Shown here: positions 16,170 through 24,119 of the stretch, in pieces
Layout: the number at the start of each line of letters is the position of its first letter
Numbering within the stretch: the stretch's first letter is position 1
The notes under the pieces: generated by a model
Databases searched by the model: none
The model's input: the letters and a program-made list of their open reading frames with translations, nothing else
Told to the model about the DNA's origin: nothing
Translations under genes and position numbers: made by a program
Source of the DNA: Solirubrobacter soli DSM 22325
Lineage (GTDB): Bacteria > Actinomycetota > Thermoleophilia > Solirubrobacterales > Solirubrobacteraceae
DNA length: 64,000 bases
Reading direction: 5' to 3'
Assembly (NCBI RefSeq): GCF_000423665.1
Contig: NZ_KE384073.1
Location: 262,144-326,143, forward strand

Positions 16170-17489
16170 TCACGCGGATCGCTTGGCCGCGAGGGTCTTC
16201 GTGCCGTCGAAGCGCGCCTTGAACCGGGCGGCGGAGCGGGTCGCGATCGTCACCCGGTAGGTGCACCTCGCCGACAGCTTGATCGTCCGGCTCGGGACGC
16301 CCTTCGCCGAGACGGTGACCGTGCCGCCGCAGCGAGCGCCGGCGGGGAGCGTCACCTTCCCGCTGACCACGGAGCGCCCGCCGCGCCGTTGCGTCTTCAC
16401 CGTGACGGCGGTCGGCGTGAACTTGGAGACGGTGGCGAGCCGGGAGATCGTGGTGGTCTGCCCGACGCTGTCCGTGGCGACCACGACCAGGAGGTTCGGG
16501 CCGATGTCCTGCAGGCGCGGCTCGTATTTGCAGGTGTACGGCGGCGCGGTCACGGTGCACAGCGTCCGGTCGTCGTCGAGGAAGCGGACGCTCGCCACGC
16601 CGAAGTCGTCGCCGGCGGTCACCTCGAGCGTGGCGGGCGCGTTCGGGGCGAGCGTGGCCGCCGGGCTCTTCCAGTCCGCCGTGGGCGGCTTGTCGGTGAA
16701 CGGCGCCACGGCCGTGACCTGGACCGACTCGCAGTCCTCCCCGACCTGGTCGATGCTGTCGGCGAGCACGGTGTCGGCACCCGGGCCGCAACTGACGCGG
16801 TCCGCCACACCGTCACGCGCGTCGATCACGTCGTCGCCGTGCGAGCCGCTCAACGTGTCCGATCCGCCACCGCCGGTGATCGTGTCCGCGCCGTTGCCGC
16901 CGGTGAGCTCGTTCGCCGCGTCGGAGCCGATCACCACGTTCGGCCCATACGAGCCCGGCGTGCCGGAGAACGAGATCGGCTCCTCGATCGTGAGGTCCTC
17001 CACGTCGGGGAGGATGTTCGCCGCCGCGGCGCCGTCGTTGGCCGTCCCATCGAGCGAGAACGACAGCGGCGTCGCGTGGTCTCCGGGGTACACGCGCACG
17101 ACGTCGATCCCGGAGCCGCCGCCGATCGTGCCGCGGCCGGCCCAGATCGTGTCGTCCCCGGGCCCGGCGGCGACAGTCTGGACGAGCTTGGTTGCCAGGT
17201 CGATGCGATCGTCGCCCGCGCCGGTGTCGACCGCGACCGTGGTCACGCCCGCGCAGGCGTACCGCTCCGTCGTAAGCCCGTCCTCGACCCGGGAGCATCC
17301 GCTCACGGCGATCGGGTCCGCGTCGGAGTAGCCGCGGCCGACGGTCACGGTGTCCGTTCCATAAAGCGAGATGTCGTTGACGGCCGCAGTGCCGGTGTAC
17401 GTCAGCGTGCCGTTGCTGTTGACGAGCGTCGCTGCCTGGGCGGGGGCCGCGAACGCGAGCATCGCGCCGGTGAGCAGCAGAGCCTTCAT
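16170..17489 (-). CDS. secreted protein with RTX-like calcium-binding repeats (paralog B)
   Basis: 439 residues with signal MKALLLTGAMLAFAAPAQA. It has the same order of parts as paralog A: LVNSNGTLTYTGTAA, a glycine/aspartate roll (about 195-225, NELTGGNGADTITGGGGSDT), DRVSCGPGADTV with GEDCESV, then the Ig-like block (VRFLDDDRTLCTVTAPPYTC) and a C-terminal basic beta domain with two cysteines. The N-terminal roll is shorter than in A. Translation is coupled to paralog C: its ATG overlaps the TGA of that gene (17486-17489). Role unknown; adhesion or matrix function is a guess. Confidence 0.9.
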   Translation of the reverse strand: MKALLLTGAMLAFAAPAQAATLVNSNGTLTYTGTAAVNDISLYGTDTVTVGRGYSDADPIAVSGCSRVEDGLTTERYACAGVTTVAVDTGAGDDRIDLATKLVQTVAAGPGDDTIWAGRGTIGGGSGIDVVRVYPGDHATPLSFSLDGTANDGAAAANILPDVEDLTIEEPISFSGTPGSYGPNVVIGSDAANELTGGNGADTITGGGGSDTLSGSHGDDVIDARDGVADRVSCGPGADTVLADSIDQVGEDCESVQVTAVAPFTDKPPTADWKSPAATLAPNAPATLEVTAGDDFGVASVRFLDDDRTLCTVTAPPYTCKYEPRLQDIGPNLLVVVATDSVGQTTTISRLATVSKFTPTAVTVKTQRRGGRSVVSGKVTLPAGARCGGTVTVSAKGVPSRTIKLSARCTYRVTIATRSAARFKARFDGTKTLAAKRSA

Positions 17490-18817
17490 CGGGCCACCTT
17501 CCGGGTCGAGTGCTTGGGCGCGATCGCGTCGGTCCCGCGGTAGGCCGCCACGAAGGTGCGGCCGCGGGGGAAGCTCACCGAGTAGGTGCAGCCGCGGCCC
17601 AGCCGGTCGGTCCGCGTGGTCGCGCCGGTGCGCACCTCGACGACGCCGGAGCAGGCGATGCCCTTGGGCAGGGTCACCTTGCCGGTCGCGGTGACCCGGT
17701 TGCCGTGACGCTCGAGGTGAAGCGACACCGCGTGCGGTGCGAAGCGCGCGACCGTGACCGTTCGCAGGACGCTCGCGGTCTGCCCGCTCGCGTCCGTCGC
17801 GACCGCCCGCAGCGTGTTGCGGCCGACGTCCCCGAGCCGCGGCGCATAGGCGCAGGTGAAGGGCGCCGTCGTGTCGGTGCACACGACGCGGTCGTCGTCG
17901 TAGAACTCGACCTTCTGCGCGCCGGTGGCGTCCACCCGCAGCGTTGTCGCGGGCCGGGCGACGAGCTTCGACTTCGCCCCGGTGGCCCAGGCGATCGTCG
18001 GCGGGCGGGCATCGAGCGCGTTCAGGACGAGCTCGCGCGCGACGCTCTCGCACGAGTCCCCGACCTGGTCGTACTGGTCGGCGATCACGACGTCGTTGCC
18101 CGTGCCGCACTCGACGCGGTCGGGCTCGCCGTCGCGCGCGTTGAGCAGGTCATCGCCGCCGTTGCCGATCAGGACGTCGCTGCCGCGCCCGCCGGTGATC
18201 GTGTCGCCGCCGTCGCCGCCTGCGAGGCGGTTGGCGCCCTCGTTGCCCGTGAGCGTGAGGGGCGCCGTGACACCGTAGTAGGCGGTCGCGTTCTCGAGGG
18301 TCGGGTCCAACACGACGCTGAAGACGCTTGAGTCCGTCAGCTCGGCGGTGTCGACGCCGCTCCCGCCGACGATCGTGTCGCCCGGGGTCATCCGCAGCGT
18401 GTCGTCGCCCGGTCCGCCGTCGAGCCGGTCGGCCGCGGCGCTGCCGATCAGCGTGTCCTGCCCAGCTCCGCCGCTGAGCGTCGCCGGGAGCGTCGTGATC
18501 GCGTAGTCGTCGCCGTCGCCGAGGTCCGCGACGACGGTCTCGACCCCAGCGCAGTCGTAAGGCGTGTACGGGGTGCCGTCGACGACACCCACCGGCGGCA
18601 GCGCGGTGCAGCCGTCGACCGTCGTCGGCGTCGCGCCATACGCGGAGGCCCGTGTCGTGCCGTCCGGCATCCGCTCGAACGCGACTTGGTTGCTCTCGCC
18701 CGGCGCGCCCGTGTACGTGAGGACGCCGTCGGCATTCACCAGCGTCGCCGCGCCGGCCGGCGCCGTCATGGCGCACGTCAGCACCGCGCTCAGCCCGAGG
18801 ACTGCAGCCCGCATCAT
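17486..18817 (-). CDS. secreted protein with RTX-like calcium-binding repeats (paralog C)
   Basis: 443 residues. Start chosen at the first ATG of the ATGATG pair because GGAGGGTCGA precedes it as ribosome-binding site; an ATG four codons upstream is less well placed. Signal peptide ends near AGA-A. Features: LVNADGVLTYTGAPG, two Gly/Asp rolls (GGAGQDTLIGSAAADRLDGG, then GGRGSDVLIGNGGDDLLNA), DRVECGTGNDVV with GDSCESV, and an Ig-like domain (KVEFYDDDRVVCTDTTAPFT). First gene of the C-B operon. Closest to B in length and order, consistent with tandem duplication. Confidence 0.9.
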   Translation of the reverse strand: MMRAAVLGLSAVLTCAMTAPAGAATLVNADGVLTYTGAPGESNQVAFERMPDGTTRASAYGATPTTVDGCTALPPVGVVDGTPYTPYDCAGVETVVADLGDGDDYAITTLPATLSGGAGQDTLIGSAAADRLDGGPGDDTLRMTPGDTIVGGSGVDTAELTDSSVFSVVLDPTLENATAYYGVTAPLTLTGNEGANRLAGGDGGDTITGGRGSDVLIGNGGDDLLNARDGEPDRVECGTGNDVVIADQYDQVGDSCESVARELVLNALDARPPTIAWATGAKSKLVARPATTLRVDATGAQKVEFYDDDRVVCTDTTAPFTCAYAPRLGDVGRNTLRAVATDASGQTASVLRTVTVARFAPHAVSLHLERHGNRVTATGKVTLPKGIACSGVVEVRTGATTRTDRLGRGCTYSVSFPRGRTFVAAYRGTDAIAPKHSTRKVAR

Positions 18818-18884
18818 TCGACCCTCCATCGAGAACTCTGACCGGTCCGCCCCGGTCTGGCAGCGCGAAGCTATTCGGGGTCTC

Positions 18885-20174
18885 TTACGACTTTCTAATG
18901 ATCGACCCGTCACCGGTCTCGAAGTCGATCGTGACCTCGATCGAGTCGCCGCGGGCGAAGCGCAGGACGCGGTCCGTGGCCTCCAGCGTGCGGTAGGCGC
19001 CTTCGATCAGGTCCGGCTCGGAGCGGCGGAGCGCGAGCAGGCGCCGGTAGAGCCCGAGCAGCGACTCCGGGTCGTCGCGCTGGGCCTCGACGTCGTCCCA
19101 GCGCATCGGCGCCCGGCAGGCGTCGCGGTTGCCGAAGGCCCAGCGATCGACGCGATGCTCGGGCGGGACCTCGACGTCGGCCATGCCGAGCTCGTCGCCG
19201 TAGTAGAGCGTCGGGGTGCCGCGCAGCGTCAGCAGGAGGTGCGCGGCGGCGCGCTCCTGGCCGGGCAGGCGGGTGGCGAGGCGCGGGCGGTCGTGGTTGC
19301 CCAGGACCCAGTTCGGCCACGCGCCCTCGGGCAACGCGGCTTCGTAGCGTTCGACGAGGCCGGCGATCGCCCGCGGTTCCCACGGCGTGGTCAGCAGGTG
19401 GAAGTTCGCGGGCATGTCGAGGCCGGAGGCGTAGTAGGCGACGAGGCGCTCGATCGGCAGGTAGAGCTCCCCGAGCAGCAGCCGCTCGTCGCCGACGGTC
19501 GCCCGGAACGCGGCGATCGCGTCCTGGACCTCGGGACGGTCGGTGGTGAACTCGGGGATCAGCCGCGCGTACGGGTCCTCCCCGTCATGCCAGTCCGGGT
19601 TGACGGGGTTGTCGCGCAGCTCGGCGTCCTTGAAGAGCTGGCGCAGGGCGTCGATCCGGAAGCCGTCGGCCCCGCGTTCGCACCAGAAGCGCAGGACGTC
19701 GAGCATCGCGGCGCGGACGTCATCGCGGCGCCAGTTCAGGTCCGGCTGCTCGGGCAGGTAGGCGTGGTAGTAGAAGCGCGCGCCGTGGCGCTCCCACGCC
19801 GGCCCGCCGAAGACGCTCACCCAGTTGTTGGGGACCTCGTCCGCCCACAGGTAGCGCTCCGGGTGCGCTCGGAACCACGGGTGCTCGATCGACGTGTGGT
19901 TCGGGATGTAGTCGAGGATCAGTTTCAGCCCGAGCCGGTGCGCCTCAGCGGCGAGCGCGTCGAAGTCGGAGAGCGTGCCGAAGGCCGGGTCGACGTCGCA
20001 GTGGTCGGAGACGTCGTAGCCGCAGTCGGCCATCGGCGAGCGGTAGAACGGCGACAGCCAGACGCCGTCGACGCCGAGCCACTTCAGGTACGGCAGACGC
20101 TCGCGGATGCCCTCGAGGTCACCGAACGAACGCGGGTAGACCTGGTAGATCGCGCCGCGCCGCCACCAGGTCAT
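18885..20174 (-). CDS. GH13 alpha-glucosidase / oligo-1,6-glucosidase-like
   Basis: 429 residues. The (beta/alpha)8 barrel is clear from the first strand (GAIYQVYPRSFGD). Catalytic residues are D175 in GFRIDALR (nucleophile), E236 in LLGELYLP (acid/base) and D295 in GNHDRPR (stabiliser). Their spacing fits the oligo-1,6-glucosidase/alpha-glucosidase subfamily. The enzyme is shorter than usual (about 520-560): the C-terminal beta domain is cut down to about 60 residues. No signal peptide, so it acts in the cytoplasm on small alpha-glucosides. Its ATG overlaps the stop of the LOG gene (20171-20174), so the three genes here are translationally coupled. Confidence 0.92.
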   Translation of the reverse strand: MTWWRRGAIYQVYPRSFGDLEGIRERLPYLKWLGVDGVWLSPFYRSPMADCGYDVSDHCDVDPAFGTLSDFDALAAEAHRLGLKLILDYIPNHTSIEHPWFRAHPERYLWADEVPNNWVSVFGGPAWERHGARFYYHAYLPEQPDLNWRRDDVRAAMLDVLRFWCERGADGFRIDALRQLFKDAELRDNPVNPDWHDGEDPYARLIPEFTTDRPEVQDAIAAFRATVGDERLLLGELYLPIERLVAYYASGLDMPANFHLLTTPWEPRAIAGLVERYEAALPEGAWPNWVLGNHDRPRLATRLPGQERAAAHLLLTLRGTPTLYYGDELGMADVEVPPEHRVDRWAFGNRDACRAPMRWDDVEAQRDDPESLLGLYRRLLALRRSEPDLIEGAYRTLEATDRVLRFARGDSIEVTIDFETGDGSIIRKS

Positions 20175-20704
20175 GTCCAGGCGGCGAGCAGTGCCTCGGG
20201 GTCGGATGCGACGAGCAGCCGTGAGCGCACCTCGTGCTTCAGGAAGCCCTCGGCGGCGGCGTGGTCCAGGAAGGCGGTGAAGCCGTCGTAGTAGCCCTTC
20301 GTGTTGAGCAGCGCGAACGGCTTGTCGTGGATGCCGAGGTAGCTCCAGGTGTAGATCTCGATCAGCTCCTCGAGCGTGCCGATGCCGCCCGGGAGCGCGA
20401 CGAAGGCGTCGGACAACTCCGCCATCTTCGCCTTGCGCTCGTGCATGTCGTCGACGACGTGCAGCTCGGTCAGGCCGGTGTGGGCGACCTCCCAGTCGAC
20501 CAGCACGCGCGGGATCACGCCGACGACCTCGGCCCCCGCCGCGAGCGCGGTGTCGGCGATCAGGCCCATCAGGCCGACGTGCGCGCCGCCGTAGACGACG
20601 CGCAGGCCGTGGGTGGCGAGCGTGGTCGCGAGCTCGACGGCGGCCTCTGCGTAGACGGGGTCCGAGCCGGTGCTGGCCCCGCAGTAGACGCAGACGGACT
20701 TCAC
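20171..20704 (-). CDS. LOG-family nucleotide phosphoribohydrolase
   Basis: 177 residues from GTG at 20704 (GTGA overlap with the upstream aminotransferase). Starts SVCVYCGASTGSDPVYAEAA and carries the LOG signature PGGIGTLEELIEIYTW as well as YGGAHVGLMGLIADTAL. LOG enzymes cleave ribose 5-phosphate from nucleoside 5'-monophosphates, in plants and some bacteria from cytokinin ribotides. In bacteria the natural substrate is often unknown (purine nucleotide salvage). The placement between an aminotransferase and a glucosidase gives no direct hint. Confidence 0.93.
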   Translation of the reverse strand: MKSVCVYCGASTGSDPVYAEAAVELATTLATHGLRVVYGGAHVGLMGLIADTALAAGAEVVGVIPRVLVDWEVAHTGLTELHVVDDMHERKAKMAELSDAFVALPGGIGTLEELIEIYTWSYLGIHDKPFALLNTKGYYDGFTAFLDHAAAEGFLKHEVRSRLLVASDPEALLAAWT

Positions 20705-21759
20705 AGCGCGCTGATCAGGCGCTCGAGGTCGGACTCGTCGTTCCACGCGCCGACCGAGGCGCGCAGGTAGGGATGGCCGGGGAGGTCGCGCACGGCGATG
20801 CCGGCGTCGGCCAGCCGTTGTCGCGCCTGCTCGGGCTCGGGGTACTCGAACGCGACCAGCGTGCTGCGCCCGCGCGGGGCGACGGTGTGGCCGGCCTCGG
20901 CCAGCCGGGACGCGAACGTGTCGGCGAGGTCGGCGGCGCTTTCCATCGACGCGTCGAGGTCGTTGGCGACGAGCACCTCGAGCGCGGCGTGGGAGAACGC
21001 GATCCCCTCGCGCGAGATGGCGGAGTCGAAGCGCCGCCCGCTCGCGCGCAGGATCGAGTCCAGCCCGCGGTTGGCGTCCTCGAAGGAGCCGTAGGTGGGG
21101 GCGATCGTGCGGACCCGCTCGCCGAACTCCGGGTCGACGTAGAGCAGCCCCGTCCCGTCCGCACCGCACAGCCACTTCTGGCCGGCGGCGGCGTACGCGC
21201 AGCAGCCGAGCGCTTTCACGTCGACCGGCACCGCGCCCGCGCCCTGCGCGCCGTCGAGGACCACCGGCACGTTCACCTCGGAGAGCTCCTCCGGCGAGAT
21301 CTCGCCCGTGATCCAGTTCACGTGCGAGGCGGCGACGAGCGTCGTGGTCGCGGTGACGGCGTTCGCGAGCTCCTTGAACGGGACCGCCCTGACCGTCGCC
21401 CCGCGGTGCCGCGCGGCGATCAGCGGCCCGAGCAAGCCGGGATGCTCATTGTCCGACGTCACGATCTCGTCGCCCGGCCCAAGGTCCATCCCGGCGAGCA
21501 CGCAGCCGAGCCCGAAGCTCGTCCCGGTCGTCACCGCGACGTCGTCCTCCTCGCAGTTGAGCAGCCGCGCGTAGCCGGCGCGCAGGTCGGCCTGCAACTC
21601 CCTGCGACGCTCGAAGTGCGGCCACACGCGGCCCTCCTCGAGCTCCGCGGTGAGCTCCTTCTGCGCCAGTTCGATGGCGGCGCGCGGGATCGGCCCGTCC
21701 GTGCCGGCGTTCAGGTATGCGACCCGTTGCAGGACGGGGAACTCATCGCGGAGAGCCAT
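20701..21759 (-). CDS. class V aminotransferase-like PLP enzyme
   Basis: 352 residues; fold type I PLP enzyme of the cysteine desulfurase/isopenicillin epimerase branch. Marks: YLNAGTDGPIP at the start, VTTGTSFGLGCVL, SHVNWITGEISPEEL, VVLDGAQGAGAVPVDVK (PLP-ring Asp) and AAAGQKWLCGADGTGLLYV with K195 as the PLP lysine. The active-site cysteine loop of true NifS/SufS is not evident, so an epimerase or other PLP role is likelier. First gene of the overlapping three-gene operon with LOG and GH13. Confidence 0.9.
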   Translation of the reverse strand: MALRDEFPVLQRVAYLNAGTDGPIPRAAIELAQKELTAELEEGRVWPHFERRRELQADLRAGYARLLNCEEDDVAVTTGTSFGLGCVLAGMDLGPGDEIVTSDNEHPGLLGPLIAARHRGATVRAVPFKELANAVTATTTLVAASHVNWITGEISPEELSEVNVPVVLDGAQGAGAVPVDVKALGCCAYAAAGQKWLCGADGTGLLYVDPEFGERVRTIAPTYGSFEDANRGLDSILRASGRRFDSAISREGIAFSHAALEVLVANDLDASMESAADLADTFASRLAEAGHTVAPRGRSTLVAFEYPEPEQARQRLADAGIAVRDLPGHPYLRASVGAWNDESDLERLISAL

Positions 21760-21939
21760 GTCCGGTCGAGACTACTAAGGGCCCGCAGAAGGATTCCGAT
21801 GCGCCTCCCGCGGCACATCCGCGGCGCCTCGCGCCACCCGCGCTGCTCACGGCCCAGAGGCCCGCATCGCGAGCGCGGCCGGCCCGAGGCACTGGCGGCT
21901 GCACCACGTCAGGCGGACCGACCACCCTTCTGCGAACCC

Positions 21940-22524
21940 CTAACGCCCACACACGGGCCACGGTGAGGCGCCCTCGCGGGCGTAGAGCGCCGCGGCGCGG
22001 CGGTTCTGCTCGGCCTCGGAGGCGGCGGCGGGGTTGCCGGTCCCGCCCACGCTGGCCCAGGTCTGCAGGGTGAACTGGTACTTGCCGTAGAAGCCGTTGC
22101 CGGTGTCGGTGGCCGGGTTGCCGCCGGACTCGCACGCGGCGATCGCCTCGAGCGTGGGGGAGGCGGAGGCGTCCGCGGTCGCGGCTCGGGCGCGCCGGCG
22201 CTCGGCCTGGCGGGCGTCCTTCAAGGCGCGACGCAGGTCGCGCACACGGCCGGCGAGCCGCGCCGGCGACTCGTCGCGGACCCGGCGGCGGTACTTGCGC
22301 GGCGAGAAGCCATGGTCGCGCACCGTGGCGACCTTGTCCGCGAGCCGCCAGGCCTTGCGGGTCAGGCGCTGCTGCGCGAGCTCGGTGTGCTCAGCGTGCA
22401 TCTGTGCTTCGACGGTCAGATGTCCCGCGAGAGGGACCTGGACCGAGGACTGCTGCGCGTGAGCGGGGGTCGGGGCTAGAGCGGTGGCGCCCACGGCCAA
22501 TACTGCGGTCGTGGTCGTTCGCAT
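21940..22524 (-). CDS. Rpf-like transglycosylase-domain protein
   Basis: 194 residues. Signal peptide (MRTTTTAVLAVGATALAPTP, cleavage AHA-Q), a basic helical middle (about 45-115, Arg/Ala-rich) and a C-terminal transglycosylase-like domain of about 70 residues. That domain starts LEAIAACESGGNPATDTGNG, with E132 as the catalytic glutamate, followed by FYGKYQFTLQTWASVGGTGN. This is the resuscitation-promoting-factor fold that cleaves peptidoglycan glycan strands; the layout matches small actinobacterial Rpf-like proteins. A ribosome-binding site GAAGGA precedes ATG. The leader holds a GTTCG-TAAG-CGAAC hairpin and repeated AACCTAAA elements. Confidence 0.9.
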   Translation of the reverse strand: MRTTTTAVLAVGATALAPTPAHAQQSSVQVPLAGHLTVEAQMHAEHTELAQQRLTRKAWRLADKVATVRDHGFSPRKYRRRVRDESPARLAGRVRDLRRALKDARQAERRRARAATADASASPTLEAIAACESGGNPATDTGNGFYGKYQFTLQTWASVGGTGNPAAASEAEQNRRAAALYAREGASPWPVCGR

Positions 22525-22559
22525 GTCACGTCCTTCGTTCGCTTACGAACCCCCACGCT

Positions 22560-22664
22560 ACCTAAAGAGGGCCAGGCCGCATTTAGGTTGACCACGCTGC
22601 AGGGCCATTCGAGGCCCGCCCGGACCTAAACGCAACCTAAAAGGGAGCAGGCCGTCTTTAGGTT
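22560..22664. repeat. two copies of an ACCTAAA...TTTAGGT palindromic element
   Basis: Copy 1 at 22560-22588 and copy 2 at 22634-22664 each begin ACCTAAA, contain GCAGGCCG or CCAGGCCG in the middle and end TTTAGGT. A lone ACCTAAA lies between them at 22624-22630. The amidase stop codon (TAA, 22658-22660) is inside copy 2. They could be hairpin terminators, operators for the rpf-like gene, or both. Confidence 0.6.
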
Positions 22665-24064
22665 CGGGCCGTCGCGAGGACCGGGTCGATCGCCTCCGCC
22701 ACGCCGAGGCGGGTCTCGATCGCCTCCGCGGCCTCCAGGCACGCCAGGTCCTGGAAGCGGGCGCCCATGACCTGGACGCCGGCGGGCAGGCCCGCGGCCT
22801 TGCCGGCGTTGACCGCGGCGGCGGGGAGGCCGAGCAGGTTCGCGGGCATCACCGGGCGCATCAGCTCCATCGTTGCCTTCGAGTTCTCGGGCGAGGCCGC
22901 GTCCCAGCCGTGCGGGAACGGCGGCTGCGACCAGATCGGCGACAGGATCAGCGGGTGCGTCTCGAGGAACGCATTCCACGCGCGCCCGAGCGCGCGGCGC
23001 TCGACGAGCGTCGCCACCACGCCCGCGGCGTCGAGGTCGTCGTAGAGCACGCCGATGTGGTCCAGGAAGCGGATCGCGTCCGGTCCCATCACCGCGCGCA
23101 GGATCTCCTCCTGCGCGCGGATGTCGTTGAACAGGAAGCGCCCCCACACGTCGAGCACCTGCTCGTAGGCCGGCGGCTCGGCCTCGACCACCTCGTAGCC
23201 GGCGTCGGCCAGCGCGTCGCCCGCCCGCCGGACCGCCGCGGCGATCTCGGGGTGGGTGTCGCCGCCGGGCGGCTCCGCCAGCAGCGCGACGCGACGCGAC
23301 TCCGGCCGCGGCACGTCGAGCGGCACAGGCACGGACTCGGGGTCGCGCGGGGACATCCCGCAGACGATCGACAGCCCGAGCCGCACGTCGCCCACACGCC
23401 GCGCCATCACGCCCTCGACCGCCATGAACTGCATGCCCGGGCCCATGTCCTCGGGTGGGATGACGGTCGCGTGGGGGACGCGGCCGGGCGTCGGCTTGAT
23501 CGACGCGATCCCGCAGCAGTGGGCGGGGTTGCGCAGCGAGCCGCCGACGTCGTTGCCCAGCCCGAGCGGCGACATGCCGGACGCCAACGCGCTCGCCTCA
23601 CCACCGGACGACCCGCCCGCGGTCACGTCCGGGTCCCACGGGTTGCGCGTGAGCCCGCGCAGCGAGGAGTCCGTATGGATGCGCAGGCCGAGGTCGGGGA
23701 GGTTGGTGCGAGCGATCGGGATCGCACCCGCGGCGCGCAGCCGCTCGACCTGCGGCGCATCGATCGGCGAGACCGCCTCGGCCAGCGCGGGGACGCCGGA
23801 CGTGGTCGGCGTGCCGGCGACGTCGATGTTCTCCTTGACGGTGAACGGCACGCCGTGCAGCGGCCCGCCCGCCGAAGCCGCATCCGCCGCGTCTGCCGCG
23901 GCGAGCGCCTCGTCCGCGAGCACGAGCACGACCGCGTTGAGGTGCGGGTTGACCGCCTCGATGCGGTCGAGGTGCGCCTGGACGACCTCGCGCGACGAGA
24001 CCTCCCGCGCCGCGATCAGCTGAGCCAGTTCACCGGCGCCGCGGCGCCACAGGTCCTCGGACAT
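22658..24064 (-). CDS. amidase-signature family hydrolase
   Basis: 468 residues; start ATG at 24064 with GGAGGAG upstream. The Ser-cisSer-Lys triad is complete: K77 (PFTVKENIDVAG), S152 (AGGSSGGEASALASG) and S176 (GLGNDVGGSLRNPAHCCG), with spacings of 75 and 24 as in fatty-acid amide hydrolase. It is the GatA/aryl-acylamidase/enantioselective amidase type and has no signal peptide. No gatB or gatC is nearby, and the C-terminal part lacks GatA-specific features, so a catabolic amidase is likelier. An upstream extension to 24424 is open but lacks protein-like composition. Divergent from the secreted protein at 24120. Confidence 0.93.
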   Translation of the reverse strand: MSEDLWRRGAGELAQLIAAREVSSREVVQAHLDRIEAVNPHLNAVVLVLADEALAAADAADAASAGGPLHGVPFTVKENIDVAGTPTTSGVPALAEAVSPIDAPQVERLRAAGAIPIARTNLPDLGLRIHTDSSLRGLTRNPWDPDVTAGGSSGGEASALASGMSPLGLGNDVGGSLRNPAHCCGIASIKPTPGRVPHATVIPPEDMGPGMQFMAVEGVMARRVGDVRLGLSIVCGMSPRDPESVPVPLDVPRPESRRVALLAEPPGGDTHPEIAAAVRRAGDALADAGYEVVEAEPPAYEQVLDVWGRFLFNDIRAQEEILRAVMGPDAIRFLDHIGVLYDDLDAAGVVATLVERRALGRAWNAFLETHPLILSPIWSQPPFPHGWDAASPENSKATMELMRPVMPANLLGLPAAAVNAGKAAGLPAGVQVMGARFQDLACLEAAEAIETRLGVAEAIDPVLATART

Positions 24065-24119
24065 CGCGCTCTCCTCCTGCAGTGGGAATGCCTCGCGCGG
24101 CCCCGGCGTCCCCACCGGT

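Noticed and set aside
22525-22660. c-di-AMP (ydaO) riboswitch in the Rpf-like leader
   Set aside because: The available leader is short and its conserved core could not be identified by eye; left as a test rather than a call.
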